Origin: Mycetohabitans endofungorum
GTDB lineage: Bacteria; Pseudomonadota; Gammaproteobacteria; Burkholderiales; Burkholderiaceae
DNA length: 64,000 nucleotides
Assembly (NCBI RefSeq): GCF_002927045.1
Contig: NZ_PRDW01000003.1
Coordinates: 186,001 to 250,000, forward strand
Direction: 5' to 3'
Under the pieces are notes generated by a model. It was not told the DNA's origin. It did no database searches and was given only the letters and a program-made list of their open reading frames with translations. Every line of letters begins with the position of its first letter. The stretch's first letter is position 1. Positions 16,852-27,744 of the stretch are shown here, piece by piece. Position numbers and translations under genes: made by a program.

Positions 16852-18471
16852 ATGTCATTTGATTCTCTCGGCTTGTCCGAACCTCTGGTTCGCGCCGTCA
16901 ACGAACTCGGCTACACGACGCCGACACCGATCCAGCGGCAAGCCATTCCGGCCGTGCTCGGCGGCGGCGACCTGCTGGCCGGCGCACAAACCGGCACCGG
17001 CAAGACTGCCGGCTTCACGCTGCCGATTCTGGAAAGACTATCCCGTACGCGCGTGGCATCGGGCAAAGTGCCGGTTCGCGCACTGATCCTGACGCCGACA
17101 CGCGAACTGGCCGCGCAAGTCGAGCAAAGCGTGCGCGAATACGGCAAGTACCTGAAGCTGCGTTCGACGGTCATGTTCGGCGGCGTCGGCATCAACCCGC
17201 AAATCGACGCGCTGCGGCGCGGCGTCGATATCGTGGTGGCCACGCCTGGACGATTGCTAGACCACATTCAGCAGCGCACGATCGACCTCAGCAGCCTGCA
17301 GATCCTGGTGCTCGACGAGGCCGACCGGATGCTGGACATGGGCTTCATCCACGACATCAAGCGAGTGCTCAAGCATCTGCCTTCGCAGCGCCAGAATCTG
17401 CTGTTTTCGGCGACGTTCTCCGACGAGATCAAGGCGCTCGCGGACAACCTGCTCGATTCGCCAGCGCTAATCGAAGTGGCCCGTCGCAATACCACCGCCG
17501 AAACGGTCACCCAAACGATCTATCCGGTCGATCGCGACCGCAAGCGCGAGCTACTCACGCACTTGATCAAGGAACACAACTGGTTCCAAGTGCTCGTGTT
17601 CACGCGCACCAAGCACGGCGCGAACCGGCTCGCCGAACAGTTGACAAAGGACGGCATCAGCGCCCTAGCTATCCACGGCAACAAAAGTCAGGCGGCCCGG
17701 ACCCGGGCATTGTCAGAGTTCAAGGACGGCACGCTGCAAGTGTTGGTCGCCACCGACATCGCAGCGCGCGGCATCGACATCGACCAATTGCCACACGTGG
17801 TGAATTTCGATTTGCCGAATGTTCCGGAAGACTACGTGCACCGTATCGGCCGCACCGGCCGCGCGGGCGCGACGGGCGAGGCCGTCTCGCTGGTCTGCGT
17901 TGACGAGCATCAATTGCTGACGGACATCGAACGCCTGATCAAGCGCACGCTGCCGCGCGAGATCATTGCCGGCTTCGAGCCGGATCCCAATGCGAAGCCG
18001 GAGCCGATCCAGCGGCGCAGCCAGCCGGCGCGCGGCGCGGGGCCACGCGAGCCCCGCCGCGTCGGCACCAAGCCACAAGCGGGTCAAGCGGGGAAACCAC
18101 CGGCGGGGACAGCGGCCAAACCCCGCACAGGGTCAGCGACCAAATCAGGAGCAGCCGCCAGGTCGCCGGCGGGGACAGCCGCCAACACGCGGCCCGCACA
18201 GGCGGGCAAATCCCCGTCGCCACACGCTGCGAAGCCGGGCGCCGCACCGGCGGGCAAGCGCGGCGGCGCGGTGCCCCAGACCGCGCCGGGGCGGCATCGC
18301 GAAGCGGCCACGCCCCCGTCGCACGATGGCCGTAACAAACGATTAGCGCAAGCACAGGACCGCGACGCGCGGCAGCCGCGCGCATCCGAATCCTCGCCAA
18401 GATCGGCGCAACGGCGCAACGGCGGCCCGGGCGCGCTGCTCGGCGGTGGCACCAAGGGCTCGTCGCGCTAG
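16852..18471 (+). CDS. rhlE: DEAD-box ATP-dependent RNA helicase RhlE
   Basis: A 539-residue protein starting [16 protein letters not shown]; the Q motif (TPTPIQ) is near residue 25. Motif I (AQTGTGKT) is at 45-52, DEAD at 155-158, SAT near 187 and [10 protein letters not shown] near 330. The helicase core ends at about residue 385. The tail of ~150 residues is basic, low-complexity and rich in Pro, Ala, Gly and Lys, with repeated PAGTAA elements, and probably binds RNA. RhlE acts in ribosome assembly and RNA decay. The stop overlaps the stop of the convergent downstream gene by two bases. Confidence 0.95.
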   Translation: MSFDSLGLSEPLVRAVNELGYTTPTPIQRQAIPAVLGGGDLLAGAQTGTGKTAGFTLPILERLSRTRVASGKVPVRALILTPTRELAAQVEQSVREYGKYLKLRSTVMFGGVGINPQIDALRRGVDIVVATPGRLLDHIQQRTIDLSSLQILVLDEADRMLDMGFIHDIKRVLKHLPSQRQNLLFSATFSDEIKALADNLLDSPALIEVARRNTTAETVTQTIYPVDRDRKRELLTHLIKEHNWFQVLVFTRTKHGANRLAEQLTKDGISALAIHGNKSQAARTRALSEFKDGTLQVLVATDIAARGIDIDQLPHVVNFDLPNVPEDYVHRIGRTGRAGATGEAVSLVCVDEHQLLTDIERLIKRTLPREIIAGFEPDPNAKPEPIQRRSQPARGAGPREPRRVGTKPQAGQAGKPPAGTAAKPRTGSATKSGAAARSPAGTAANTRPAQAGKSPSPHAAKPGAAPAGKRGGAVPQTAPGRHREAATPPSHDGRNKRLAQAQDRDARQPRASESSPRSAQRRNGGPGALLGGGTKGSSR

Positions 18472-18965
18472 TTGTGCGCGAACATCGCTCGGATTTGCGC
18501 GTCCCAACGCGCAAGCACGGCAGCGCGCGCGGGCTCGAGCAGCTCGAACGTCACGCCGGCCACGAGCTGCGCATAGTCAACGCGCTGCCATTGTCCCGCC
18601 TCCAGCACGGCGTCGAACACGGTCAGCGTCATCGTGTCCCGCCGGCGCGGCGCGCTCACGCCCAGGCGCACCTGATACCACGCATGCTCGAAAACGAACT
18701 CAAGCAGTGCGTTGCCGCCGGCGGCAAGAGCCTGCGCGGCGCGGGAATGCGGCCATAGTGCGAACCGCGCGCCGTGGGAATCAGGCACGACGATTTCACC
18801 CACGCTGAGCAGCGACGTGCAAGGCCAGCCGAGCGGATCAACGGCGATCAATGAGGCCGCAAACGACGCCTTGTCATGCAGATGTGTGCCATCGAACCAG
18901 GCGCGCAGCCCATCGGGCCATTTATCGAATGTGCCCCGTATCAGCGCGGTCTGCCGATCCGTCAT
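18468..18965 (-). CDS. Hypothetical protein, possibly FMN-binding split barrel (PNPOx-like)
   Basis: A 165-residue protein starting [18 protein letters not shown]. Its middle ([20 protein letters not shown], then [17 protein letters not shown]) has the beta-barrel pattern of pyridoxamine-phosphate-oxidase-like flavin proteins, though no FMN-site motif can be proven by eye. No signal peptide is seen. It is convergent with rhlE, and their stops overlap. A ferritin-like gene follows at 80-100 bases upstream on the same strand, possibly in one unit. Confidence 0.6.
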   Translation of the reverse strand: MTDRQTALIRGTFDKWPDGLRAWFDGTHLHDKASFAASLIAVDPLGWPCTSLLSVGEIVVPDSHGARFALWPHSRAAQALAAGGNALLEFVFEHAWYQVRLGVSAPRRRDTMTLTVFDAVLEAGQWQRVDYAQLVAGVTFELLEPARAAVLARWDAQIRAMFAHN

Positions 18966-19047
18966 CGTCTTCTCCGAGTCATGAACGACGGCCCGCGTAG
19001 AGCGGGCCGTCCGTGATCGTCGACTGAGCGCCACCGTACCGTACTAG

Positions 19048-19875
19048 CTAGCGAAAGAATACGTGCTGCGTGATCTTGGCCAGCGGATAGTGCACGCCAG
19101 GTTGGATCTTCGCAGGCAGATCGAGCGGCTTGAGCAGCATCTTCACGCACATGTCGGCCGACAGGTGCCTGCGCACCAGTGCGTTTACGCGCGCCGCCTT
19201 TTCCCGCATATAGGCGCTGTTGCGAACCTGCGCAGGATATCTGACCGCGAACACATGTCGCAGCGCGATCTCCGAGTCCTCGTTCTTGATTTCCATCACG
19301 CGGCGCATCAGCGCACCCAGCACCGCAAGGCGGCCATTGCCCTCAATCTGGTTGTACTTCTTGAAAAACCTGAAGAAGTACTTGTAATGCCGCACCTCGT
19401 CGCTACGAATGTTGTCGGTGATCTCCTTGAGCACCGGCTCATCCGAGCACTCGTTGATCGCGCGATATAACGTGGCCGTACCGGTCTCCACCACACAGCG
19501 TGCGACCATTTCCAGCGCCCGGGTCTTTTCGAACTCTTCCAGCGAGCACGTTTTCGAGTACTCGTCAAAAAAATGCTCGAATGCCAGGTCCCAATCGAAC
19601 TCTGGCCAAACATAATTGATATAGGCCTTCAGCGCGCGGCCGTGCTGCAACTCCTCGTGTTCCCAATGCTGGTTTAGCCATCCAGACACTTCCGGATCAC
19701 CATCGAAGAACGCGCTGAGGTTACTGGTATACAAATCTGAGCCGCTTTCAATAAACGACGCCGCGCATAACAGCAGCAGCAAATCCTCGTTCACAGCGGC
19801 ACGCGAACGATCAATCCGCGACAAATCGATATCCTCGATACGCCACGGCAACACAGTTTGAGTGTCGGTTTGCAT
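19048..19875 (-). CDS. Ferritin-like diiron protein (acyl-desaturase/rubrerythrin fold)
   Basis: A 275-residue all-helical protein with a strong GGAGG site before the ATG. Metal-ligand motifs are visible: EESGSD-type region near residue 43 (SFIESGSDLYTSN), EHEELQHG at about 72-79, E near 125 (LEMVARCVVETGTATLY) and DEVRHYKYFF near 160-170. Two E-x-x-H pairs mark a dinuclear iron centre. Such proteins in Burkholderia are labelled only 'ferritin-like'; the substrate is unknown and could be oxygen-dependent oxidation or iron storage. It is divergent from glpR. Confidence 0.8.
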   Translation of the reverse strand: MQTDTQTVLPWRIEDIDLSRIDRSRAAVNEDLLLLLCAASFIESGSDLYTSNLSAFFDGDPEVSGWLNQHWEHEELQHGRALKAYINYVWPEFDWDLAFEHFFDEYSKTCSLEEFEKTRALEMVARCVVETGTATLYRAINECSDEPVLKEITDNIRSDEVRHYKYFFRFFKKYNQIEGNGRLAVLGALMRRVMEIKNEDSEIALRHVFAVRYPAQVRNSAYMREKAARVNALVRRHLSADMCVKMLLKPLDLPAKIQPGVHYPLAKITQHVFFR

Positions 19876-20138
19876 TTTTTCCTCCGAAGCCTGCGCCCGG
19901 CACGCCTGCGCCCTGCTCGCATTGCTTGATCCGGGTATCGGTTCGCGACTTCTGCATGAACTACGTGGTATCGGTCGCAGTTTAACGTGCCGCGTCCGAC
20001 TCTGCTGATCTGGAACAGACCGGGCATTCGCCCGGGCAGTTCCGATATCCCGTGTAAAAAAGAACCTTCGCTGTACATCGTGTGCGGGCCTTTACAATAC
20101 GCGGACCCGGACCGCTTCGCGAACATGCTGACAAGAAC

Positions 20139-20918
20139 ATGACCCGAGACCCGCGCATCACGTTGAATGCACGCCAGCAGGAATTGCTCAATTGCGTTCA
20201 GCAGGAAGGCTTCGTCACTGTCGAGAACCTTGCTGCACGCTTTCACGTCACGCCGCAGACGATCCGGCGCGACGTGAACTGGCTCGCCGAAGTGAATTTG
20301 CTGCGCCGCTACCATGGCGGAGTCACGTTGCCCACCAGCTCGGAAAACGTGTCGTATACCGCACGCCAACGCATGTTCCAGGAGGAGAAGCGGCGCATCG
20401 CCGCACTCGCTGCCAGCCATATTCCAGACCAGGCGTCGCTGTTCATCAATCTGGGCACGACGACCGAGGAAGTAGCACGTGCGCTAAATCGCCATCGCGG
20501 CCTGCGCGTGATCACCAACAACCTGAACGTCGCGGCGGTCATGAGCGACTATGCCGAATGCGAAGTGCTCGTCACCGGTGGCATCGTCCGCCCGTGGGAT
20601 CAGGGCGTGGTCGGCGAGATGGCGATCAATTTCATTCGCCAGTTCAAGGTCGACTATGCACTGATCGGCATTTCGAGCATCGAATTGGACGGCACGCTGC
20701 GCGACTTCGATACGCGCGAGGTTAGGGTGGCAGAGGCCATTATCGAGCATGCACGCAGGGTGTTCCTGGTGGCGGACCATTCGAAGTTCGGGCGCCCCGC
20801 GCTGGTGCGCCTTGGCCATTTGAACCAGGTCGACGCGCTATTCACCGACGCGCCGGCACCCAGTGAGATGGCAGAGGTGATTCTGGCGGCAGGCACCGAC
20901 GTTCACGTCGCCAGTTGA
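20139..20918 (+). CDS. glpR: DeoR-family regulator GlpR
   Basis: A 259-residue protein starting MTRDPRITLNARQQELL. The helix-turn-helix lies at residues ~20-55 (TVENLAARFHVTPQTIRRDV), followed by LRRYHGGV, the hinge of DeoR regulators. The C-terminal sugar-phosphate sensor includes INLGTTTEEVARAL and VRVAEAIIEHARRVFLVADHSKF-type elements. The downstream glpD-glpK operon, together with a GlpR-like operator at 21744-21764, identifies it as the glycerol-3-phosphate repressor. Confidence 0.9.
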   Translation: MTRDPRITLNARQQELLNCVQQEGFVTVENLAARFHVTPQTIRRDVNWLAEVNLLRRYHGGVTLPTSSENVSYTARQRMFQEEKRRIAALAASHIPDQASLFINLGTTTEEVARALNRHRGLRVITNNLNVAAVMSDYAECEVLVTGGIVRPWDQGVVGEMAINFIRQFKVDYALIGISSIELDGTLRDFDTREVRVAEAIIEHARRVFLVADHSKFGRPALVRLGHLNQVDALFTDAPAPSEMAEVILAAGTDVHVAS

Positions 20919-21181
20919 ATCTGGCGACACGCGCCACAAGCATTTCGCGATCGCATAACCGCCGTCGCCCGGTCTGCTTGTCAATCACTTTCGATGTTGC
21001 GCCGCAAGTTGCAACGCTGCGATGCTCGACTAGAATGCAAGTTCCCGGGGTTCATGGTGCGCGTGGCCGCCCCGCACACCGCGAGCGCCAGGAGCCTGCC
21101 CGCCCGGGCCTATCAGCCGATTCGGCACCTGCTGCCGAAGGGTTCGCAATGACCGCTGAGCCGGTCCTCTGGAGAACAACG

Positions 21182-21379
21182 ATGCTGAGTCCGCATGAAT
21201 TCGCCACGCTTTTACTAGTGAAGGACGCGCCGAATCAGGTCGACATGAACCGAGAAGAGTTGGGCGCACTTCTCAATCGCCAAATGGTTGAGCTGGAAAA
21301 ATTGGCGACCGGCCGGCAACGGCTTCGCGTGACCGAGACGGGCGATACCGCGCTGCGCGCGGTCAAGCGCTACTCGTAA
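21182..21379 (+). CDS. Conserved small hypothetical protein
   Basis: A 65-residue protein, MLSPHEFATLLLVKDAPNQ to the end at KRYS. A GGAG site at the right distance from the ATG at 21182 supports this start over an earlier ATG at 21149. The pattern (EFATLLLVKDAP...MNREELGALLNRQMVELEKL) is a helical domain, with no cysteines or membrane segment. I know similar short proteins from Burkholderia but no function. It lies between glpR and glpD on the same strand. Confidence 0.6.
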   Translation: MLSPHEFATLLLVKDAPNQVDMNREELGALLNRQMVELEKLATGRQRLRVTETGDTALRAVKRYS

Positions 21380-21839
21380 GCTGCTTTGCCCCTGCAACAC
21401 CACTGAACCGATAGACGCCGCGCCCGTGGCAGGGATGGCGGCCAGCTGGGTGCCATGCTGGAGCATGCCCTTGCCATGGAATCCGCTCGCCGATCAAGCG
21501 CCCGTCGCGTGCAGCGGCGGCGCGTGCCGGGCGCCGAGGACCGTAGTCACAGCCACCGGGGCATCATGCCGGCGATATCCACCTCGCCACCCCAGCGGCT
21601 CGCATCACTCAACGACCGAGCTCCTCCCAACGCCGTACATCACCCGGCTGCGGGGCATGTGCGCCGACGTCTCTTCCGTTGCTCCGGCTCCCGTCCTTCC
21701 GGCATTTATTTGAATACCTTGATATTTTTGAATTTGTTCGCTAAATTTTCGTTTACGAACATTTAATGTTGCTAATCGCGCATAGACAAGGGCGCACCGC
21801 GGAACCGCGCAGCGGCGCCGTGGCATTCGGAGGGATAAG
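21380..21839. promoter_or_regulatory. glpD upstream region with promoter
   Basis: A 460-base gap before glpD. TTGATA (21719-21724), a 17-base spacer and TAAATT (21742-21747) make a plausible sigma-70 promoter. A GlpR-like operator overlaps its -10 and start region. GGAGGG lies five bases before the GTG start of glpD. The first ~330 bases contain no supported gene. Confidence 0.5.
21744..21764. promoter_or_regulatory. Putative GlpR operator
   Basis: TTCGTTTACGAA (21748-21759), in AT-rich flanks, is a palindrome close to the known GlpR half-site pattern of TTCG...CGAA with A/T surroundings. A related half site (TTGTTCGCTAAA) lies just upstream at about 21734-21745. It overlaps the -10 region of the glpD promoter, as expected for repression. 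Confidence 0.5.
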
Positions 21840-23399
21840 GTGGAGAAAACGGATCACTACGATCTACTGGTCGTCGGCGGCGGCATCAATGGCGCGGGCA
21901 TTGCGCGAGACGCGACTGGCCGCGGGCTGAAGGTGCTGCTGTGCGAGCAAGACGATCTCGCGGCGCACACGTCCTCGGCCAGCACGAAGCTGATCCATGG
22001 CGGACTGCGCTATCTCGAATACTACGAGTTCGGGCTGGTTAGAAAAGCACTGCAGGAACGCGAAGTCCTGCTGCGCGCCGCGCCGCACATCATTCGCCCG
22101 TTGCGTTTCGTAATGCCGCATATGCCGCACCTGCGCCCGGCATGGCTGATCCGCGCCGGGCTGTTCCTATACGACCACCTCGCCCGGCGCGAGATGCTGC
22201 CTGGCTCAGAAGGCATCGACTTGCGCACCCATCCGGGCGGCGCGCCGCTGGTGGACTCGATCACGCGCGGCTTTGTCTATTCGGATGGCTGGGTCGACGA
22301 TGCGCGATTGGTCGTGCTCAACGCGCTCGACGCGCAGCTTCGCGGCGCGACGATCTTGACGCGCACGAGGCTAGTGAGCGCGCAGCGTAGCGGCTCATTG
22401 TGGGACGCGCAACTGTGCTCACGCGACGGACGGCTGCAACAGGTCCGCGCGCGCGCCATCGCCAATGCCGCTGGTCCGTGGGTTGGCGAGTTACTGACCG
22501 ACACGTTGAAACTGGGCGCGCAGCATCGCGTCCGACTCGTCAAGGGCAGTCACATCGTCACACGCAAGTTGTTCGATCATGATTTCGCGTATATCTTCCA
22601 GAACCCCGACAAGCGCATCATCTTCGCGATTCCCTATCAAAAAGACTTCACGCTGATCGGCACGACCGACGTCGAATACCATGACGACGCCTCGCGCGTG
22701 CAGATCGACGAGAGCGAAGTTGCGTACCTGTGCGAATCGGTGAACCGCTATTTCAAGCGCTCTATCGCGCGTGCCGACGTGGTATGGACGTACGCTGGTG
22801 TACGCCCGCTGCTGGAGAACGACGAGAGCGCCGCTGCGTCGGCGGTCACCCGCGACTACCGCTTGGACCTGGACATGCCCCCCGGGCAGGCGCCGATCCT
22901 GTCGGTGTTCGGCGGCAAGATCACGACGTTCCGCAAGCTCGCCGAAGAAGCGCTGGACCGCCTCAGCGGGCCGCTGGCGATCACACAACCGGCCTGGACC
23001 CATGATGCGCCACTGCCCGGCGGCGATATTGCCGGCTCAAACTTTGCGGCGTTCGCCGAGCAATTCGCAGCGCGTCATCGGTGGCTGCCCGACACGCTTG
23101 CATTGCGCTACGTGCACGCATATGGCACGCGCGTCGAGCGGTTGCTGCGCGGCGCAAAAGGACTGTCCGATCTGGGCGCGGAGATTGCACCTGGTTTATA
23201 CGAAGCCGAATTGCGCTACTTGCGCGACGAGGAATGGGCGTACAGTGCGGACGATGTGCTGTGGCGTCGCTCCAAGATCGGCCTGCGACTGGACGCCCAG
23301 GCGGTGGCCAGCGTGCAGGCTTGGTTCGAGCGGGGCGGCGGCGATGCGCATGCTACTGCCGAACCCAATCCGCGCCTCGACCGCGCGATTCACGTGTGA
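21840..23399 (+). CDS. glpD: Aerobic glycerol-3-phosphate dehydrogenase GlpD
   Basis: A 519-residue flavoprotein that oxidises sn-glycerol-3-phosphate to dihydroxyacetone phosphate and passes electrons to ubiquinone at the inner membrane. The FAD fingerprint VVGGGINGAGIARDATGRG lies at residues ~11-29. SSASTKLIHGGLRYLE near 46-61 is a family signature, and VRPLLENDE and SVFGGKITTFR mark the substrate region. The start is GTG, with GGAGGG upstream. glpK follows after 55 bases. Confidence 0.95.
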   Translation: MEKTDHYDLLVVGGGINGAGIARDATGRGLKVLLCEQDDLAAHTSSASTKLIHGGLRYLEYYEFGLVRKALQEREVLLRAAPHIIRPLRFVMPHMPHLRPAWLIRAGLFLYDHLARREMLPGSEGIDLRTHPGGAPLVDSITRGFVYSDGWVDDARLVVLNALDAQLRGATILTRTRLVSAQRSGSLWDAQLCSRDGRLQQVRARAIANAAGPWVGELLTDTLKLGAQHRVRLVKGSHIVTRKLFDHDFAYIFQNPDKRIIFAIPYQKDFTLIGTTDVEYHDDASRVQIDESEVAYLCESVNRYFKRSIARADVVWTYAGVRPLLENDESAAASAVTRDYRLDLDMPPGQAPILSVFGGKITTFRKLAEEALDRLSGPLAITQPAWTHDAPLPGGDIAGSNFAAFAEQFAARHRWLPDTLALRYVHAYGTRVERLLRGAKGLSDLGAEIAPGLYEAELRYLRDEEWAYSADDVLWRRSKIGLRLDAQAVASVQAWFERGGGDAHATAEPNPRLDRAIHV

Positions 23400-23454
23400 C
23401 CTAGCCGGCGACCTGGCGCCGCGGACAAGATAGAGAATGATTAAGGAGGCCCCA

Positions 23455-24957
23455 ATGACCGACCGCTACATTCTTGCACTTGACCAGGGCACCACAAGCT
23501 CGCGCGCGATCGTGTTCGACCACAGCGGACGCGTCGTGTCGGTGTCGCAGAAGGAATTCCGCCAAATCTATCCGCATCCAGGCTGGGTCGAGCACGATCC
23601 GCGCGAAATGTGGTCGACCCAGGCCGGCGTCGCCGCTGAAGCCGTGGTCCAGTCTGGGGTCAGTACTGCGTCGATCGCTGCGATCGGCATCACGAATCAA
23701 CGCGAGACCACGATCGTCTGGGACCGCGATACCGGCGAGCCGGTCCACAACGCGATCGTGTGGCAGGACCGCCGCACCGCCGGCTTATGCAACGAGTTGA
23801 AGGCGCGCGGCCTGGAAACGACAGTACGCGAGAAGACCGGGCTGCCGATCGATGCTTATTTTTCCGCCACCAAGATCCGCTGGATCCTGGACCACGTCGA
23901 TGGCGCGCGCGCCAAGGCGGCGCAGGGCAAGCTCGCCTTCGGCACCGTCGACAGCTGGCTGATATGGAACCTGAGCGGACGCCGGTTGCACGTGACGGAC
24001 GCGACCAACGCGTCACGCACGATGCTGTTCAATATCCATACGTTGCAGTGGGACGATGCGCTGCTCGCGCTGTTCGACATCCCGCGCTCGATGCTGCCCG
24101 AGGTACGCCAGTCCTCACAAGTCTACGCCGACACACAGACGAGCCTGTTTAACGCAACCATTCCGCTCGCCGGCGTGGCCGGCGATCAGCATGCCGCGCT
24201 GTTCGGCCAGATGTGCACGGGCGCCGGCATGGTCAAGAACACCTACGGCACCGGCTGCTTTCTGGTGATGAACACGGGCGAGCAGCCGATCGAATCGCGC
24301 AACAACCTCGTGACCACGATCGCATGGCAGATCGGCAATCAGGTAACGTACGCGCTAGAAGGGAGCATTTTCATCGCCGGGGCGCTTGTGCAATGGCTGC
24401 GCGATGAACTGGGCATCATCCGGCACGCACGGGACATCGAAGCGCTGGCGCGCTCGGTCGAGCATACGGACGGCGTGACCATCGTGCCCGCTTTCGCGGG
24501 ACTGGGCGCACCACACTGGAACGCCAACGCACGGGGCGCCGTGTTCGGTATCACGCGCGGCACGCAGGCCGGCCATCTTGCCCGGGCGGCCCTTGAGGCG
24601 ATCGCGTACCAGTCGATCGACGTGGTCCGCGCGATGGAAGCAGACGCCGGACTGCGCATCGGCGAGCTTCGCGTGGACGGGGGCGCGGTGGAAAACGACC
24701 TGCTAATGCAGATCCAAGCCGACCTGCTCGGCGTGGACGTGGTCCGGCCTCAAATCCAGGAAACGACCGCGTTGGGCGCTGCCTATCTGGCCGGACTCGC
24801 GGTCGGCTACTGGAACGATATTGCCGAGCTGCGGCAGCAATGGCACATGGACCGGCGTTTCGTGCGCCATGCACGCGCCGAGGACGTCGAACGCGGGCTG
24901 GCGGCGTGGCATCGCGCGATTCGGGCCGCGAAGGCGTGGGCCGATGCAGCGTCATGA
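23455..24957 (+). CDS. glpK: Glycerol kinase GlpK
   Basis: A 500-residue cytoplasmic kinase that makes glycerol-3-phosphate from glycerol and ATP. The FGGY-family signatures are present: [16 protein letters not shown] near the start, [16 protein letters not shown] near 80-95, and [18 protein letters not shown] around 255-275. The ATG at 23455 has an ideal AAGGAGG eight bases upstream. It forms an operon with glpD. No glpF glycerol channel gene is nearby in this window. Confidence 0.96.
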   Translation: MTDRYILALDQGTTSSRAIVFDHSGRVVSVSQKEFRQIYPHPGWVEHDPREMWSTQAGVAAEAVVQSGVSTASIAAIGITNQRETTIVWDRDTGEPVHNAIVWQDRRTAGLCNELKARGLETTVREKTGLPIDAYFSATKIRWILDHVDGARAKAAQGKLAFGTVDSWLIWNLSGRRLHVTDATNASRTMLFNIHTLQWDDALLALFDIPRSMLPEVRQSSQVYADTQTSLFNATIPLAGVAGDQHAALFGQMCTGAGMVKNTYGTGCFLVMNTGEQPIESRNNLVTTIAWQIGNQVTYALEGSIFIAGALVQWLRDELGIIRHARDIEALARSVEHTDGVTIVPAFAGLGAPHWNANARGAVFGITRGTQAGHLARAALEAIAYQSIDVVRAMEADAGLRIGELRVDGGAVENDLLMQIQADLLGVDVVRPQIQETTALGAAYLAGLAVGYWNDIAELRQQWHMDRRFVRHARAEDVERGLAAWHRAIRAAKAWADAAS

Positions 24958-25188
24958 ACCGCACTGTGTCGGCAACTCCCGCTGGCCTTGCGCAAGCCAA
25001 CGCGCGCTGGTTTTCAATACCTTGAGGTCCATGCTGTCCATCACCATTCCTGTTGTCGCCGATGCAGCTGTGCTAAATAGCACGCGTTGGCCGCGTGGCT
25101 CGCGCACGCAGCACAACGCCGCGTGTTGTTGTATGCTTCCGGATGCCGCTCGTGCGTCATCGAACCGACGCGCGGTGGCACGTCAATG
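24958..25188. other. Intergenic region before the ribB leader
   Basis: About 230 bases between glpK and the riboswitch. No gene is supported. It should hold the ribB promoter, but I see no convincing -35/-10 pair by eye. Confidence 0.3.
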
Positions 25189-25189
25189 C

Positions 25190-25357
25190 GTCTTCAGGGC
25201 GGGGTGAAAGTCCCCACCGGCGGTATGCCGCGCACCGGTCCTTAGACCGGCGCGCGACGAGCCCGCGAGCGCCGATGCGTCGTGCACACGCCGCGTCGGG
25301 TCAGCAGATCTGGTGCGATGCCAGAGCCGACGGTCATAGTCCGGATGAGAGAAGATG
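25190..25357 (+). promoter_or_regulatory. FMN riboswitch (RFN element)
   Basis: The leader contains the conserved RFN blocks: TTCAGGGCGGGGTGAAAGTC, CCCACCGGCGGT, then variable stems, GGTCAGCAGATCTGGTG and, at the end, CCGGATGAGAGAAGATG. These form the multi-arm FMN-binding aptamer. It sits about 130 bases before ribB, so flavin mononucleotide should repress ribB expression, by premature termination or by hiding the start site. The aptamer ends are exact to a few bases only. Confidence 0.92.
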
Positions 25358-25488
25358 TGAGGACACGACGCCGACAGCGCACACACGGCCGGTTCGCCGT
25401 GCGGGCGGCTGCCCGTGTCTGTCTTCGGTTGTCTCTTGCCAGCCGTTGCCCTGAAACGTTTTTCGCCAAACCTTGCGAGGAGCGTTTC

Positions 25489-26232
25489 ATGTCGAAATCC
25501 ACACCGTTGTTCGAGCCGCCGACAGGCTCGGTTCTGTATCCCCGTTATCACGCCGATCCGCATGCGATCCCGCCGCGCATCGCTGCCGCGTTGCAGGCAA
25601 TGCGCGACGGGCGTCCCGTCGTGCTGCAGGACGACTTCGATCGCGAGAACGAAGCCGACCTGATCGTTGCGGCCGAAAAGCTCACGATCGAGACGATGGC
25701 GCTGTTGATCCGCGAATGCAGCGGCATCGTGTGTTTGTGTCTGCCGGATGCGAAGATTCGCCAGCTTGCGCTGCCGCAGATGGTGCCGGCCAACCAGAGC
25801 CGCCACGGCACCGCGTTCACCGTGTCGATCGAGGCACGTGACGGCGTAACCACTGGCGTCTCGGCGGCCGACCGGCTAACCACGATTCGCGCGGCCATCG
25901 CGGACCAAGCCAAGCCGACCGACATCGTTCGCCCGGGGCACGTGTTTCCGTTGCGCGCGCAACCCGGCGGCGTGCTCACACGCCGCGGCCACACCGAAGG
26001 AACGGTCGACTTATGCTGGCTCGCCGGGCTGAAGCCGGCCGGCGTGCTGTGCGAACTGATGAATCCAGACGGCACGATGACGCGCGGTGGCGATGTCGGG
26101 CGTTTCGCGGCACAGCATCGGCTGCCGATACTGACAATCGAGGAGTTGGTCGATTTCCGGCGCGCACTGGAGCGGCCAGGCACCGACGCGTCGATCCCAG
26201 CGCCCGCGGCGCTCGACTTGAGCGCCTACTAA
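25489..26232 (+). CDS. ribB: 3,4-dihydroxy-2-butanone-4-phosphate synthase RibB
   Basis: A 247-residue enzyme that converts ribulose-5-phosphate to the four-carbon precursor of riboflavin plus formate. The signature [18 protein letters not shown] lies near residue 44, and the metal and catalytic regions [22 protein letters not shown] and [17 protein letters not shown] follow. It is a stand-alone RibB, somewhat longer at the N-terminus than the E. coli enzyme. An AGGAG site precedes the ATG. It follows the FMN riboswitch. Confidence 0.93.
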   Translation: MSKSTPLFEPPTGSVLYPRYHADPHAIPPRIAAALQAMRDGRPVVLQDDFDRENEADLIVAAEKLTIETMALLIRECSGIVCLCLPDAKIRQLALPQMVPANQSRHGTAFTVSIEARDGVTTGVSAADRLTTIRAAIADQAKPTDIVRPGHVFPLRAQPGGVLTRRGHTEGTVDLCWLAGLKPAGVLCELMNPDGTMTRGGDVGRFAAQHRLPILTIEELVDFRRALERPGTDASIPAPAALDLSAY

Positions 26233-26360
26233 CCGGCACGACCGGGCGCCGCGCCGGCGCACGTATCCGCGCGGTCAGCATGTGCGGCGCGGCGAACCGG
26301 CTCGGCGTATAATTCCACCTTCTCCCCCGCCCCCAGATAAACGACTGCGACGGCGACACT

Positions 26361-27722
26361 ATGTCCAAAAAAGTCTATGTAAAGACTTTCGGCTGCCAAA
26401 TGAACGAGTACGATTCCGACAAGATGGTCGACGTGCTTGGGGCGGCTGAAGGTCTTGTCAAAACCGACTCCCCGGAAGACGCGGACGTCATCCTGTTCAA
26501 CACCTGCTCGATTCGTGAGAAGGCGCAGGAAAAGGTCTTTTCCGACCTGGGCCGGGTGCGCGAACTCAAACAGGCGCGTCCCGACCTGCTGATCGGCGTC
26601 GGCGGCTGCGTTGCCAGCCAGGAAGGCGCGGCGATCGTCGCACGCGCGCCCTACGTCGATCTCGTGTTCGGCCCGCAGACGCTGCATCGGCTGCCTGCGA
26701 TGATCGATGCACGGCGTGCGAGCGGCCACGCGCAAGTCGACATCTCGTTCCCTGAAATCGAAAAATTCGACAACCTACCGCCACCGCGCGTCGAAGGCCC
26801 CACCGCGTTCGTATCGATCATGGAAGGCTGCAGCAAGTACTGTAGCTATTGCGTCGTGCCGTACACGCGCGGCGAAGAGGTATCCCGCCCGCTGGACGAC
26901 GTGCTGACCGAAGTGGCTGGCCTGGCGGATCAGGGCGTGCGCGAGGTCACGCTGCTCGGGCAGAACGTGAACGCATATCGAGGCGCGATCAGCGCCGGCG
27001 CTGCCGAGATCGCGGATTTCTCGACGCTGATCGAGTACGTCGCGGAGATTCCGGGGATCGAGCGGATCCGCTACACGACGTCGCACCCGAAGGAATTCTC
27101 GCAACGGCTGATCGATACGTACGAAAGCGTGCCCAAGCTGGTGAGCCACCTGCATCTGCCGGTACAGCACGGATCGGACCGGATCCTGATGGCGATGAAG
27201 CGCGGCTATACGGTGCTCGAGTACAAGTCGATCGTGCGGCGGCTGCGCGCGATCCGGCCGCAGCTCTCATTATCGACCGACTTTATCGTCGGGTTCCCCG
27301 GCGAAACCGACGACGACCATGCCAAGACAATGAAGCTGATCGACGAGGTGCAATATGACACCAGCTTTTCGTTTATTTTCAGTCCGCGCCCAGGCACGCC
27401 GGCCGCGAACCTGCATGATGACACGCCGTGCGACGTGAAGCTTGCGCGGCTTCAGCAATTGCAGGCCGCGCTCGAAGCGCACGCGGCGAAGATCAGCGAA
27501 TCGATGGTCGGCACCGTGCAGCGCATCTTGGTCGAGCGCTCGGCCCGCAAAGATCCGAATGAGTTGGCCGGACGCACCGAAAACAATCGCGTGGTGAACT
27601 TCCCGGCGCCGCAGGCTTCGCACGCTCGTCTGCTCGGCCAGATGGTCGATGTCGAGATCGTCCACGCCTATCCGCATTCACTGCGCGGGGAACTCGCGCT
27701 GACGCCGGCAAGCACGCATTGA
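26361..27722 (+). CDS. miaB: tRNA-2-methylthio-N6-dimethylallyladenosine synthase MiaB
   Basis: A 453-residue radical-SAM methylthiotransferase that modifies A37 of tRNAs. The N-terminal domain has cluster cysteines C12, C49 and C83. The radical-SAM C-x3-C-x2-C motif (GCSKYCSYC) is at C157, C161 and C164. A TRAM domain ends the protein. It starts the run miaB-phoH-ybeY-chaC-corC-lnt. Confidence 0.96.
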   Translation: MSKKVYVKTFGCQMNEYDSDKMVDVLGAAEGLVKTDSPEDADVILFNTCSIREKAQEKVFSDLGRVRELKQARPDLLIGVGGCVASQEGAAIVARAPYVDLVFGPQTLHRLPAMIDARRASGHAQVDISFPEIEKFDNLPPPRVEGPTAFVSIMEGCSKYCSYCVVPYTRGEEVSRPLDDVLTEVAGLADQGVREVTLLGQNVNAYRGAISAGAAEIADFSTLIEYVAEIPGIERIRYTTSHPKEFSQRLIDTYESVPKLVSHLHLPVQHGSDRILMAMKRGYTVLEYKSIVRRLRAIRPQLSLSTDFIVGFPGETDDDHAKTMKLIDEVQYDTSFSFIFSPRPGTPAANLHDDTPCDVKLARLQQLQAALEAHAAKISESMVGTVQRILVERSARKDPNELAGRTENNRVVNFPAPQASHARLLGQMVDVEIVHAYPHSLRGELALTPASTH

Positions 27723-27744
27723 CCGGCGCCCAACATAACGCATC

